Shown: positions 52,256-61,332 of the stretch, piece after piece | Layout: each line of letters opens with the position of its first letter | Position numbering within the stretch: the stretch's first letter is position 1 | Assembly (NCBI RefSeq): GCF_036346295.1 | Contig: NZ_CP107819.1 | Span: 8,370,001 to 8,434,000 of the forward strand | Direction of reading: 5' to 3' | From: Streptomyces sp. NBC_00536 | Lineage (GTDB): Bacteria > Actinomycetota > Actinomycetes > Streptomycetales > Streptomycetaceae | DNA length: 64,000 nucleotides | Translations under genes and position numbers: made by a program | Notes under the pieces: model-generated | Databases searched by the model: none | Seen by the model: only the letters and a program-made list of their open reading frames with translations | What the model was told of the DNA's origin: nothing

Positions 52256-54931
52256 ATGATGCCCCAACGGCATCGGCGGCGGTTCATGACCTGCACCGTC
52301 GTGGCGGCCGCGTTCGGTCTGGTGAGCAGCCAGTCATTCGCGGCATCCGGTGACACCAGGCCCCGGCCCTGGAACGCGCGCCACCAGGCCGACATCGGCC
52401 GCCAGCACGTCAAGGCGGTGAACGGCGGGCACGGCAGGTCCGCCTTCGCGGCGTCCGGGAGCGAGGACGGTGGTTCCGACGAGGCGGAGAACTCCGCCGA
52501 AGGCACCGCCCAGTACACCGAGGCCCGCACCGCCCCCGGTGTCGTCGCCCCCGGCGCCTACGGGGCGGCCTGGGACCAGCTGCAGTCCATGAGGCACACG
52601 AACGGGGACTGGGACCACGTCACCAAGAAGGCGTACAACTCCGACGACCCCCGCTACCGGGACCAGAACTCCAACTCCAGCGGCGGCGCGGGCAACGTGA
52701 CCGGGCGCATCACCGGGGTCGCCGCCGACGACCAGGGCTACGTGTACGCGGGCGGCGCCAACGGCGGGGTGTTCCGGTCGAAGACCGGCGGCGGGCACTG
52801 GGAGCCGATCGCTGACAGGCTGCCCTCGCTCTCCACCGGCACCCTGGCCCTGGACGGCTCCAAGCGGCTCTGGTACGCCACCGGAGAGTCCAACACCGGT
52901 GCCACCTCGTATGTCGGGACCGGCGTGTACGTGCTCGCCGACCCGCAGCACGGGCAGTTCCAGCCCGGCGGCCGCGTCGGCGGCGCGGAACTGGAGAGCA
53001 CCACCATCCACGCCCTGCGCTTCGCCGGCACCACCGTGTGGGCGGCCACCAGCCGGGGCGTGTGGTCGCACTCCACCACCACTCTCTCGGGGCCGTGGAA
53101 GCTGGAGTTCGCGCCCAGCCCCGACTATCTTCCGGGTGGCTCCAAGGCGTCCGACCCCAGCGCGCCGTACAAGAACATCGCCAATGACATCGCGGTGGAC
53201 CCGAAGGACCCGTCCAAGGTGCTGCTCGCGGTCGGCTGGCGCGGAGGGGACAGCTACAACGGCCTGTACGCCAAGCAGGGCGACGGCAGTTGGAAGCCTG
53301 TCGGCGGTATAGGCGACCTGCCGTCGAACAGCGAGGACGTCGGCAACATGACGTTCGCGTCCGCCGCGGACGGTTCGCGCATGTACGCCATTGACCAGTC
53401 CCCGGCGCAGATGGCCGCCGACCCGAACAGCGGGCTGAAGGGCGTGTACGTGTCCAAGAGCGGCTCGCCGTTCGGGCCGTGGACGCAGATCGCCGACTAC
53501 ACCAAGCTGAAGGCATCCGGCTCGGCGCTCCAGGGCGATGGCTATCAGCCGGGCATCCAGTCCTGGTACAACCAGTTCCTCCAGGTCGACCCGAACAACG
53601 CCGACCATGTCTACCTGGGCCTGGAAGAGGTCTTCGAGACCAAGAACGGCGGGGCGAACTGGATCACCCCGGGACCGTATTGGAACTTCGGATTCCCCTG
53701 CTGGAGCATCGACCCGGCCAAGCAGACCGGCGACTGCTCCTCGACCACACATCCGGACCAGCACGCGGTCGCGATCGGCAGCTACCAGGGCAAGGCCTAC
53801 GCCTATGTCGGCAATGACGGCGGGATTTACCGCCGCCCGGTCAGTGGGGCCATCGACTCCGGCGGCCACGCCAAGGACTGGCAGTCGCTGAACGACGGCA
53901 CCATCGACACCCTCCAGTACTACTCGGTGGGCGTCGGCAAGGACCTCACCTACGGCGGCGTTTCGGTCACCGGCGGACTGCAGGACAATGGCCAGTCGAT
54001 CCTGCGAGGCCGTGACAAGGTCATGGGCTCCAACTTCGGCGGCGACGGCGCCGACACCATCACGGACCCGGGCAACGGCTGCAACATCGCCCAGGAGTAC
54101 GTCTACCTCGACATGTGGGTCACCCAGAACTGCGGGGTGAACAACGGCTCCTGGACCACCGACCCGGCCAAGGCCACCGAGTACGAGGTCGCACCGCCCG
54201 ACAAGGACCTCGGCGGCGCGGGCGCCCGCTTCATCGCGCCCATCACCTCCGACACCAAGGACCTCAACACCTGGGTGGCCGGCGGCCAGCACGTGTGGGT
54301 GCAGAACAAGGGCTTCGCGATCCGCTCCGGCGCGGAGTGGAAGAGCGCGTTCGACCTCGGCGCGGGCCACGTGGCCACCGCCGTTGCCTCGTCCGGTGGC
54401 ACGGTCTACGTCGGGTGGTGCGGGCCCTGCAACAACCAGGGCTTCGCTCGCGGCATCGCCGTCGGCAACGCGGACGGCACCGGCTGGCACCAGCTCGACC
54501 TTCCCGTTGACGGCGCCGTCCCCAACCGCTACATCTCCGGCTTTGACATCGACCCGGCCGACGCCCAGCACGTGTACGTCGCCGTCAACGGCTTCTCCCG
54601 CAAGTGGACCGAAGGCCCCGGCGCGGGCGTCGGCCACGTCTTCGAATCGAGGAACGGCGGCGCCGCCTGGACCGACATCTCGGCGAACCTCCCGGACGTA
54701 CCCGCCGACACGGTGAGGCTCCTGCCCGGCGGGGGCCTCGCCCTCGGCACCGACCTGGCCACCTTCTACCGGCCCGCCGGCTCCGGCCAGTGGCAGGTCC
54801 TCGGGAAGAACCTGCCCACCACGGCCGTCATGCAGCTGAAGCTCGGCCCGGACGGCAATCTGTACGCCGCCACGCACGGGCGCGGCATCTGGTCCTTCGA
54901 CGTACGGCGCCTGAGGGGCCGCGACGAATGA
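52256..54931 (+). CDS. Secreted beta-propeller (BNR/VPS10-like) protein
   Basis: This 891-aa protein has a signal peptide (RRRFMTCTVVAAAFGLVSSQSFA, cleaved near residue 29). The mature part is made of repeated blades carrying Asp-box-like S/T-x-D/N-G-G-x-x-W patterns: SKTGGGHWEPI, TKNGGANWITP and SRNGGAAWTDI, plus VPS10-style VDPNNADHVYLGL. The organisation resembles secreted xyloglucanase/sortilin-type double propellers, but catalytic Asp residues cannot be confirmed by eye. It is probably an extracellular glycan-interacting enzyme. ATG start with GGGAGGAG upstream; followed by a very strong terminator. Confidence 0.75.
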   Translation: MMPQRHRRRFMTCTVVAAAFGLVSSQSFAASGDTRPRPWNARHQADIGRQHVKAVNGGHGRSAFAASGSEDGGSDEAENSAEGTAQYTEARTAPGVVAPGAYGAAWDQLQSMRHTNGDWDHVTKKAYNSDDPRYRDQNSNSSGGAGNVTGRITGVAADDQGYVYAGGANGGVFRSKTGGGHWEPIADRLPSLSTGTLALDGSKRLWYATGESNTGATSYVGTGVYVLADPQHGQFQPGGRVGGAELESTTIHALRFAGTTVWAATSRGVWSHSTTTLSGPWKLEFAPSPDYLPGGSKASDPSAPYKNIANDIAVDPKDPSKVLLAVGWRGGDSYNGLYAKQGDGSWKPVGGIGDLPSNSEDVGNMTFASAADGSRMYAIDQSPAQMAADPNSGLKGVYVSKSGSPFGPWTQIADYTKLKASGSALQGDGYQPGIQSWYNQFLQVDPNNADHVYLGLEEVFETKNGGANWITPGPYWNFGFPCWSIDPAKQTGDCSSTTHPDQHAVAIGSYQGKAYAYVGNDGGIYRRPVSGAIDSGGHAKDWQSLNDGTIDTLQYYSVGVGKDLTYGGVSVTGGLQDNGQSILRGRDKVMGSNFGGDGADTITDPGNGCNIAQEYVYLDMWVTQNCGVNNGSWTTDPAKATEYEVAPPDKDLGGAGARFIAPITSDTKDLNTWVAGGQHVWVQNKGFAIRSGAEWKSAFDLGAGHVATAVASSGGTVYVGWCGPCNNQGFARGIAVGNADGTGWHQLDLPVDGAVPNRYISGFDIDPADAQHVYVAVNGFSRKWTEGPGAGVGHVFESRNGGAAWTDISANLPDVPADTVRLLPGGGLALGTDLATFYRPAGSGQWQVLGKNLPTTAVMQLKLGPDGNLYAATHGRGIWSFDVRRLRGRDE

Positions 54932-54946
54932 CCTGAGTCTGACCTG

Positions 54947-54992
54947 ACGGCCGGTGTGCGCCCCGGCCTGCGAAGGGGCGCACACCGGCCGT
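54947..54992 (+). terminator. Very strong intrinsic hairpin
   Basis: A perfect 18-bp stem (ACGGCCGGTGTGCGCCCC and its complement) with a 10-nt loop, 15 bp after the propeller gene stop. It may also serve the convergent lipoprotein gene. Confidence 0.85.
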
Positions 54993-54995
54993 TGT

Positions 54996-55517
54996 TCATG
55001 GGATGGGGTAGGCGGCGACGTCGAGGCTGAGTGTGAGCATGTTCGATCCCTCCGTCCCCCAGGTCACGGTGGCCGCACCCGGGCGGGCGGCGCGGATCGT
55101 GACGTGGGCGGTGCCGTCCGGATCGGTCGTCGACGAGGTGATCGTCGCGAACACCGGGTTGCTGGTGCGAGGCCCTTGCCGGCGGCCGCCCGGGCCGGGC
55201 GGAACGACGGCCGTCACCGTGGTGCCGACCCGTACACACAGCCGCTGCGCGGCGAATGCCCCGGGCCGCAGCGTGACCGTGACCGGACCCGCGGCACAGC
55301 CGGAGAGCGTCGGCGAGTCTGTGGCGGCGGGTGGTTCGGTACCGGTGGGGTGCGTGGCGGAAGCGGGAGCTGACGCTCCTCGTGGTGGAGCATCCGCAGG
55401 TGAGCCGCCCTCGTTGGAACAGGCTGCCAGGGTGGAAGCCAGAAAGGCCAGCACGGGCAGCACAGGCAACACCCATGGCAGGGGCGGCCGGGTCTTTCGT
55501 CGCGTCATACCGGCCAT
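54996..55517 (-). CDS. Lipoprotein of unknown function
   Basis: This 173-aa protein starts at ATG 55517 after GAGGAGGCTGCC. The signal peptide VLPVLPVLAFLASTLAACSN has a lipobox LAAC at Cys35. A Pro/Ala/Thr-rich linker is followed by a ~100-residue beta-rich domain (VTVTLRPGAFAAQRLCVRVG; WGTEGSNMLTLSLDV). It is surface-anchored; the domain is not recognised. Longer in-frame starts are shadow-like. Confidence 0.7.
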   Translation of the reverse strand: MAGMTRRKTRPPLPWVLPVLPVLAFLASTLAACSNEGGSPADAPPRGASAPASATHPTGTEPPAATDSPTLSGCAAGPVTVTLRPGAFAAQRLCVRVGTTVTAVVPPGPGGRRQGPRTSNPVFATITSSTTDPDGTAHVTIRAARPGAATVTWGTEGSNMLTLSLDVAAYPIP

Positions 55518-55770
55518 GGCAGCCTCCTCTTCGGCGAACCCGGAGCTCCGACGTCCCGAATCGGTGATCGGTTCCGACATCAGGATCCGCTGTGGCAGCT
55601 GTCGCGGGTGCGGACTGGACGGTCGCGTGGGTCGGCACCGGCGTCCCGGTGGGCTCGGTAAATTGCTGGCTTCCCGCCCCCGCATCGTGCCCGACCGGTG
55701 TCCGGCAGAGTGTTGTTCCCTCGACTTCTCCGGTCCCGCCGAAGCGGCCGGTGATTAGTCATGCGCATGA
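55518..55770. other. Intergenic region without a supported gene
   Basis: About 250 bases upstream of the lipoprotein gene and downstream of the TetR-type gene; a promoter for the lipoprotein is expected here but no clear -35/-10 pair was recognised. Confidence 0.3.
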
Positions 55771-56493
55771 TCACGCTTCGGGCGGTACCAGCCCGGCGAC
55801 ACCCGCGGCCATTCGTACCTGGGCGGTGAAGAGTTGGTCGCGCGTTGCCTGGTCCGCCCAGCCGAAGTGCCCGTAGGCCTCCAGCGACACGAAGCCGTGC
55901 ACCGCCGACCAGCTGAGCATGAGCGCCTGGTACGTCTGAGGCCTCACCGCTCCCTCGAACGGCGCCAGCCGCTCGGCTGCCGACTCCAAGAACTGTGAAG
56001 TGGCCGGCGCCACCAGCGGGTCGCCGAGCCGGCCGAGCCGCTCGGTGTCCAGGACGAGCGAGGCCAGATGAGATATCGCCCGCTGCCCGGCCTCGACTGT
56101 CGGCCCGTCGGGCGGGGCGGTGTACCCGGGCACCGGCACCCCGAAGATCAGCGCGAACCGCTGCGGGTCGCCCAGTGCCCAGCTGCGGTACGCCGAACAG
56201 GTAGCCAGCAGGCGCGCGCCCAGGTCGTCCGCGGGGACGGCGTCCCGGGTGGCGATCAGCGCCTCGGAGAGGCTGTTGAAGGAGTCGGCGACCAGGGCGG
56301 TGAGTAGCTCGTCGCGGTCGGCGAAGTAGCGGTAGAGCGCGGGCGGGGTGAGCCCCATCGCCCGGGCGATGTCGGTGAAGCGCACGTCGGCGGCGCCGGA
56401 TTCGCGCATCAGCGTCAGCGCCGTCCGCTTGATCTCCTCGACGGTCGCCGCCCGGGTGCGCTCGCGGCGGCTGGATGCACTCGCGGGACCCAT
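55771..56493 (-). CDS. TetR-family transcriptional regulator
   Basis: This 240-aa protein has an N-terminal HTH (VRFTDIARAMGLTPPALYRY FADRDELL region) and an all-helical ligand domain of the TetR_C_13 type. ATG 56493 with GGAGG 8 bases upstream decides the start. It is divergent from an MMPL exporter gene, the classic repressor/pump pair; the ligand probably resembles the exported molecule. Confidence 0.85.
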   Translation of the reverse strand: MGPASASSRRERTRAATVEEIKRTALTLMRESGAADVRFTDIARAMGLTPPALYRYFADRDELLTALVADSFNSLSEALIATRDAVPADDLGARLLATCSAYRSWALGDPQRFALIFGVPVPGYTAPPDGPTVEAGQRAISHLASLVLDTERLGRLGDPLVAPATSQFLESAAERLAPFEGAVRPQTYQALMLSWSAVHGFVSLEAYGHFGWADQATRDQLFTAQVRMAAGVAGLVPPEA

Positions 56494-56636
56494 CGGGACC
56501 ACCTCCGTTCGGTGCTGTGACGCGAGCCACAGGGCATTGACAAGCTTTGCGCGGACTCACCAATGTTACGCGACATAACTTTTCTGAAGAAGCTTCACTC
56601 GCTTCATTCACCGTCTCACCCGGCCCGGAGGATCGC
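56494..56636. promoter_or_regulatory. Divergent TetR/MMPL promoter region
   Basis: It contains TTGACA at 56536-56541 and a small dyad ATGT-tacgcg-ACAT at 56563-56576, plus a GAAGAAGCTTC palindrome-like block near 56586. Any of these could be the repressor site; the TTGACA is a candidate -35 for the exporter gene. Confidence 0.4.
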
Positions 56637-58877
56637 ATGTCCCAGGCTCTGCTCGACGATCGGGGCGTGCCCACCGACACCGCGGGGCGCCGCCGCCCGG
56701 GGCCGGTCGGCCGGGTGGCGGGCTGGAGCTACCGCAACAAGGGACGCACCGTCCTGCTGTGGCTGCTGGCGCTCGGCGTCGCGGTCGGCCTCGCCGCGGT
56801 GCTCGGCGGCACGTACAGCGCCGACTACACCGCGCCCGGCTCGGACTCCAAGGCCGCCCAGGAACTGATCACCCGCGACTTCCCCGCCCAGTCCGGCGAC
56901 GTGATCACGGTCGTGCTGCACTCCGGTACGGGGCTGACCGGCCCGGAGGCCCGCAGTCAGGCCGAGTCGATACTCGGGCAGCTGGCCAAGGTCGCGCACG
57001 TCCGCTCGGTCGAGAGCCCCTTCCCGGCGCCCGGCGCCGCCCCCGGCGCGCCGTCGGGATCGGTGGCGCCCGATGGATTGACGGCCATCGGCAAGCTGCA
57101 CCTCGACGTGGCCAACGCGCCCGACATGCCCAAGGCGGACACCCAGCGGCTGCTCGACATCGCCGCACGCGCCACCGACGGGCTGCAGGTCCACCTCGGC
57201 GGCATGGCCGTCCAGCAGGCCGAGCAGGGGGCCATCGGCTCCGAGGGCATCGGGATGGCCGCCGCCGCCCTCATCCTGCTGCTCACCTTCGGCTCCGTGG
57301 TCGCGGCCGGCCTGCCGCTGCTCACCGCGCTCGCCGGGCTTGCCGTGAGCGGCGCCCTGCTCCCGGTCCTCGCCGCCATCATGCCGGTCCCCGACTGGTC
57401 CACCTCGCTGGCCGCCATGATGGGCATCGGGGTGGGCATCGACTACGTGCTCCTGCTGGTCACCCGGTTCCGTGAGTGGCGCGCCGAGGGGCTCGCACCC
57501 GAGGCCGCGACGGTCGCCGCGCTGGACACCGCCGGACGCTCGGTCCTGGTGGCGGGCATCACCGTGGTCACCAGCATGCTCGGACTCTTCGCCATGGGCC
57601 TGTCGTTCATGCGCGGCGCGGCCTTCGCCGCGATCCTGTCGGTGCTGGTCGTCCTCGCGGCGGCCGGCACCCTCTTCCCGGCGCTGCTCGGCTACCTCGG
57701 CCGGCACGTCGACCGGCTCCGGCTGCCGCTCCCCAGGCGCACCGCGCGACGGGCCGCCAACGAGGTGAGCCCTGGCTGGCTGCGCTGGAGCAAGCTCGTC
57801 GAGCGCTACCGGGTCCTCGCCGCGCTCGGCAGCGTGATCGTCCTGCTGGCCCTTGCCGCACCGTTCCTGGGCGTGCGGTTCGGCTTCCCCGACGCGGGCA
57901 ACGACCCGGCCGGCCGCTCCAACCGGCTCGCCTACGACACCGTCGCCACCAGCTTCGGCCCGGGTGCCAACGGCCCGCTGCTGCTGGTCGCCGAGCTGCC
58001 GGCCAACGCGCAGGGGAGTGAACTGCCCGAGCTGGCCGCCAAGTTGACGGCCACCCCCGGTGTCAAGGCGGTGACCCCGCCCCAGCTCAGCCCGTCGGGG
58101 CGCGCCGCCGTGCTCAGCGTCATCCCCGCCACCGGCCCGCAGAGCGCGGCCACCGACCGCCTGGTCAGGGACCTGCGCGACCGGGTCGTCCCCTCGGTGG
58201 CAGGCTCGGGTCTGCGGGTGCACGTCGGCGGCGTCGCGGCCAGCAGCATCGACAGCACCGCGAACATCGTCGGCCGCCTCCCGCTGCTGGTCGGCGGAGT
58301 GGTCACGGTCTCGATCCTGCTGCTCCTGGTCGCCTTCCGCAGCGTGGCGGTGGCCTTCAAAGCGGCGGTGATGAACCTGCTCTCGGTCGCCGCCGCGTAC
58401 GGCGTGGTCGCGCTCGCCCTGCAGGGCGGGGTGTTCGGCCGGGCGATCGGGATCGACAATCCCACCCCGCTGCCGGCCTTCGTGCCGGTCCTCACCTTCG
58501 CGGTCCTCTTCGGCCTCTCCATGGACTACGAGGTGTTCCTGGTCAGCCGGATGCGCGAGGTCTGGCTGAGCTCGGGCGACAACGGCGAGTCGATCGTGCG
58601 GGGCCTTGCCACCACGGCCCGGGTGATCACCGCGGCGGCGGCCATCATGGTCGCCGTGTTCGCGGCCTTCGTGCCGGCACCCGACATCGCGATAAAGATC
58701 ATCGGTGTCGGCATGGGCTCGGCCATCCTGATCGACGCGACCCTGGTGCGGATGCTGCTGGTGCCCGCCCTGATGCACCTGCTGGGCACCCGCAACTGGT
58801 GGCTGCCGTCCTGGCTGGAGCGCCGCCTCCCGCAGCTGCACATCGAGGGCCACCCCGAGGACCATCGCCCGCTGTGA
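56637..58877 (+). CDS. MMPL-family RND exporter
   Basis: This 746-aa membrane protein has two MMPL repeats. Each has one membrane segment, a large outside loop and five more segments. MMIGIGVGIDYVLLLVTRFR and FGLSMDYEVFLVSRMREVWL are the conserved GxxxDY...R motifs of segment 4, where the Asp-Tyr pair carries protons. Substrates are lipids or hydrophobic metabolites. ATG 56637 follows GGAGG. Regulated by the divergent TetR-type repressor. Confidence 0.85.
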   Translation: MSQALLDDRGVPTDTAGRRRPGPVGRVAGWSYRNKGRTVLLWLLALGVAVGLAAVLGGTYSADYTAPGSDSKAAQELITRDFPAQSGDVITVVLHSGTGLTGPEARSQAESILGQLAKVAHVRSVESPFPAPGAAPGAPSGSVAPDGLTAIGKLHLDVANAPDMPKADTQRLLDIAARATDGLQVHLGGMAVQQAEQGAIGSEGIGMAAAALILLLTFGSVVAAGLPLLTALAGLAVSGALLPVLAAIMPVPDWSTSLAAMMGIGVGIDYVLLLVTRFREWRAEGLAPEAATVAALDTAGRSVLVAGITVVTSMLGLFAMGLSFMRGAAFAAILSVLVVLAAAGTLFPALLGYLGRHVDRLRLPLPRRTARRAANEVSPGWLRWSKLVERYRVLAALGSVIVLLALAAPFLGVRFGFPDAGNDPAGRSNRLAYDTVATSFGPGANGPLLLVAELPANAQGSELPELAAKLTATPGVKAVTPPQLSPSGRAAVLSVIPATGPQSAATDRLVRDLRDRVVPSVAGSGLRVHVGGVAASSIDSTANIVGRLPLLVGGVVTVSILLLLVAFRSVAVAFKAAVMNLLSVAAAYGVVALALQGGVFGRAIGIDNPTPLPAFVPVLTFAVLFGLSMDYEVFLVSRMREVWLSSGDNGESIVRGLATTARVITAAAAIMVAVFAAFVPAPDIAIKIIGVGMGSAILIDATLVRMLLVPALMHLLGTRNWWLPSWLERRLPQLHIEGHPEDHRPL

Positions 58878-58887
58878 GCCCGGTGCC

Positions 58888-59052
58888 TGCCTGTTGCAGG
58901 GCAAGTGCCACGAGGTGGTCGAGGCGCCGACCGCCTGGGACGCCGAGCGCAAACCCCTGCAGTACGAGCCCCGGCAGTGCAACTGCCGGCAGCACGTCGG
59001 GCCCGAGCCGCTGGCCACCGTCTTCGCAGCGGACATCGTCGAACTGCGCTGA
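58888..59052 (+). pseudogene. Fragment of an unrecognised Cys-rich protein
   Basis: A 54-residue frame ending at TGA 59050-59052 (LQGKCHEVVEAPTAWDAERK, then QYEPRQCNCRQHVGPEPLAT) has three Cys and gene-like composition but no start with a ribosome site. It is probably the C-terminal end of a lost gene. The family is unknown. Confidence 0.3.
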
Positions 59053-59069
59053 CGGGCGGAGGCGCTGTC

Positions 59070-59292
59070 CGGGCCGACGCCACAGTACGGCTACCGCGGT
59101 GCAGCGATCCCGGATCTGCAAGGCAGGTCGGCGGTGCTGGTCACGTTGTTACGGCCGGAGGCGCCGAGGATGGCTGAACGGCTGGTCGAAGGCATCTTCA
59201 CCGCCCTGGACGAGCAGACGGTCGACCTTTTGTCCGGCTTCGCGCGAGACGTGAAGGGGCTTTGTGATCACGGCACCACGACCTGGAGCTGA
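59070..59292 (+). pseudogene. Possible transposase fragment
   Basis: A frame ending at 59292 reads SAVLVTLLRPEAPRMAERLV then EGIFTALDEQTVDLLSG. ALDEQTV-type motifs occur in some IS transposases, but the stretch is too short to assign. It abuts the relic of a permease on the other strand. Confidence 0.25.
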
Positions 59293-59344
59293 CGCTCCAG
59301 CCCGAGCGGGACCTGGAGCCCGCGGCCGGGTACTTTCGGCGGGG

Positions 59345-59926
59345 CTACGCGGCGGCAAGAAAACCGGGACGGCACGGGCCAGTGCGAACGGCGACGCGCA
59401 CAGCGCGGCGACCGTCAGCGAGATGGCCACGCCGTCGACGCCGGAGAAGCGGTCACCCACGCGCTGGGTGAAGACGACATAGCCGCCGAGCGCCGCTCCG
59501 GAGGCGGCGCCGAATGCCAGGCCGACCAGGTCGAGCGAGCCGTTCCAGGGCTGGGTGAGCGCGAGGACGCCACGGACCGCGAGGAGCGGCCAGATGACGT
59601 CGATCCAGCATGATGACCGCCGCGCAGGCCAGCCGCAGCGATGCCGTGCCGAGCGGACCCGCGGTGGGGAACATCCAGGTGGATACCCCCGCCCCCGACT
59701 GCACGCTCACCATGGCGGTGACGGCGAGGGCGGCGGCACCGTACGTTCCCAGGTGCCTCGTGGAGTGGGTGCACAGCACCTTGTACGCCGCGGGGTCCGA
59801 GCGGCGTTCCAGCAGTGCGACGCGGACACCGCGTCGAGCCAGCAGGATCGCCGCGGCGCTGCCGGCGAGGCTGGCTCCGCTGATGACGACGTCGTAGTCG
59901 TATCCCGCGCTCTCAGGCTTGGTCAT
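59345..59926 (-). pseudogene. Chimera of FAD-oxidoreductase N-terminus and EamA transporter fragment
   Basis: From an ATG at 59926 the frame encodes a flavoprotein start (YDVVISGASLAGSAAAILLA, RRGVRVALLERRSDP, THSTRH), then switches without a stop to membrane sequence (MVSVQSGAGVSTWMFPTAGP, SLRLACAAVIML). In another frame this continues as NGSLDLVGLAFGAASGAALG and VGDRFSGVDGVAISLTVAAL, an EamA-type drug/metabolite transporter. Deletion joined two genes, and a frameshift and truncation followed. Not functional. Confidence 0.55.
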
Positions 59927-60142
59927 GCGCTGATGCAGTGAGGGACATGACAGGTTGTCAAGACATGCGGAGTGAAATGGCCTAAGGGCCGTCCATGGTG
60001 GCGCGTTAGTGGTTCGTTAGAGCCTTGTTAGCGGCACGGCGCACGCTTCTCAAGCAGGGCGGGACACGGGCAAAAGGCCCGTGGCCTGCATCTTCGCGCC
60101 GGACAAACTCCGGTGGCGAACTCATTGCGAAGGAAGGTGCCC

Positions 60143-60481
60143 ATGTCGCAGACCACGGTGGCCAACCGACAGGAACTCGAGCAGACGATCGTCGCGCGAG
60201 CCGAGCAGGACCCGGGCTTCAGGGAGCGGCTCATCGCCGACCCGCAGGGCACGGTGCTCAACGAGCTGGGGATCACCCAGCTTCCCGACAGCCCGCAGTG
60301 GCGGGTCCTGGAAGAGGACGGAGAGGTCCTCTACCTCGTCCTTCCCGTGAACCGTGACCGCGTCAAGGAGATCGTCGGCGGCGCCGAGGCGCTCAGCGAC
60401 GGCGAGCTGTCGACCCTGCGGGCCGCCGGCATGAACGCCATGCTGAAGTGCAGCCCCGGCGGCCACTCCGACGAGGAGTAG
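60143..60481 (+). CDS. RiPP precursor peptide with NHLP (nitrile-hydratase-like) leader
   Basis: This 112-aa protein starts at ATG 60143 with GGAAGG upstream. Residues 1-75 match the nitrile-hydratase-alpha-like leader: RQELEQTIVARAEQDPGFRE, then LIADPQGTVLNELGITQLPD and VLEEDGEVLYLVLPV. The leader tail EALSDGELSTLRAAG corresponds to the usual LSDEELEAVAGG, placing the core at residues ~97-112, MNAMLKCSPGGHSDEE, with one Cys (103). Such leaders are bound by tailoring enzymes and removed after modification. Its stop TAG overlaps the GTG of the QueC gene, so they are translated together. Confidence 0.8.
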   Translation: MSQTTVANRQELEQTIVARAEQDPGFRERLIADPQGTVLNELGITQLPDSPQWRVLEEDGEVLYLVLPVNRDRVKEIVGGAEALSDGELSTLRAAGMNAMLKCSPGGHSDEE

Positions 60482-61281
60482 TGGGCGAGCACAACGGCTC
60501 GGTCGGGCCGGCCGGGCGTACGCCCGGCCGGCCCGGCCCCGGTGAGCGGGTGGTCGTACCGCTGTCCGGAGGGCTCGACTCCGCAGTCGTGGCGGCCTTG
60601 GCCGCCGATTCCGGTGCCGAGGTCATCGCCGTCTCGTACCGCTACGGACAGCGTCACGCCCGGGAGCTCCTGGCCGCCGAGGCGATCGCCGAGTGGGTGG
60701 GAGCCGTCGAGCACCATGTGGTGGACGTCGCGCTGTCAGCCTGGGGTGGCTCCCGGCTCACCCGCAGCGCCGATGGTGATGGCGACGACGACGCGGCCGA
60801 CTCCCCTGACACACCGACCAGTTACTACGTACCGGGGCGCAACACCGTGTTCATCGCGATCGCGCTGTCCCTCGCCGAGGCGCGCGGCGCGGTCGCGGTG
60901 CACCTCGGGTTCACCGCCGCCGACGTCCACTACCCCGACACCGGGCCGGAGTACCTCCGGCTGACGCGCTCGCTGGCGCTCCTGACCACCTCGAACGAGG
61001 CCCGGCCCGGCGGTGTCGAGATCCACGCCCCGCTGATCGAACTGGACAAGGTGGAGATCGTCCGGCAGGCCCTGGAGCTCGGGGTTCCCGTCAAGCGGAC
61101 CTGGTCCTGTTACGAGGGCGGCGAGCGCCCGTGCGGCAGGTGCGGTGCCTGCCGGGTCCGGGACCTGGCGCTCATCCGCTCCGGAAGTCCGGAGCTGGCG
61201 ACCGAGGAGGGGCGCGCCGCGTACGCGGGCGCGGCCGCCCGGTCGGCCGACGCCGTGTGGCGCTTCCTGCTGCGCGACTGA
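60481..61281 (+). CDS. queC: QueC-family 7-cyano-7-deazaguanine synthase homologue
   Basis: With GTG 60481 (overlapping the precursor stop) the protein is 266 aa. SGGLDS at residues 29-34 is the ATP-pyrophosphatase PP-loop, YYVPGRNTVFIAIALSLAEA the substrate region, and C210, C218, C221, C224 (CYEGGERPCGRCGAC) the zinc site. QueC adenylates 7-carboxy-7-deazaguanine and lets ammonia attack to form first an amide and then a nitrile. In this operon an amine of the peptide could be the nucleophile instead. The insertion SADGDGDDDAADSPDTP (~97-113) is acidic and unusual. The ATG at 60448 is less likely because it lies inside the precursor gene. Confidence 0.85.
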   Translation: MGEHNGSVGPAGRTPGRPGPGERVVVPLSGGLDSAVVAALAADSGAEVIAVSYRYGQRHARELLAAEAIAEWVGAVEHHVVDVALSAWGGSRLTRSADGDGDDDAADSPDTPTSYYVPGRNTVFIAIALSLAEARGAVAVHLGFTAADVHYPDTGPEYLRLTRSLALLTTSNEARPGGVEIHAPLIELDKVEIVRQALELGVPVKRTWSCYEGGERPCGRCGACRVRDLALIRSGSPELATEEGRAAYAGAAARSADAVWRFLLRD

Positions 61282-61332
61282 GTCCGGGCGACCGAGCCCG
61301 TTCGACAACGTACCCATGGAAAGGCCCAGCTG

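Noticed and set aside
52334..54985. An 883-aa minus-strand frame opposite the propeller gene
   Set aside because: Val/Arg/Ala-rich shadow without domain. The plus-strand gene has a signal peptide and Asp-boxes.
56616..59036. An 806-aa minus-strand frame opposite the MMPL gene
   Set aside because: His/Asp/Gln-rich shadow; the MMPL gene is clearly real.
60143..60481. Precursor read as a true nitrile hydratase alpha subunit
   Set aside because: Too short and lacking the metal-binding CxxCSC motif; only the leader-like part is shared.
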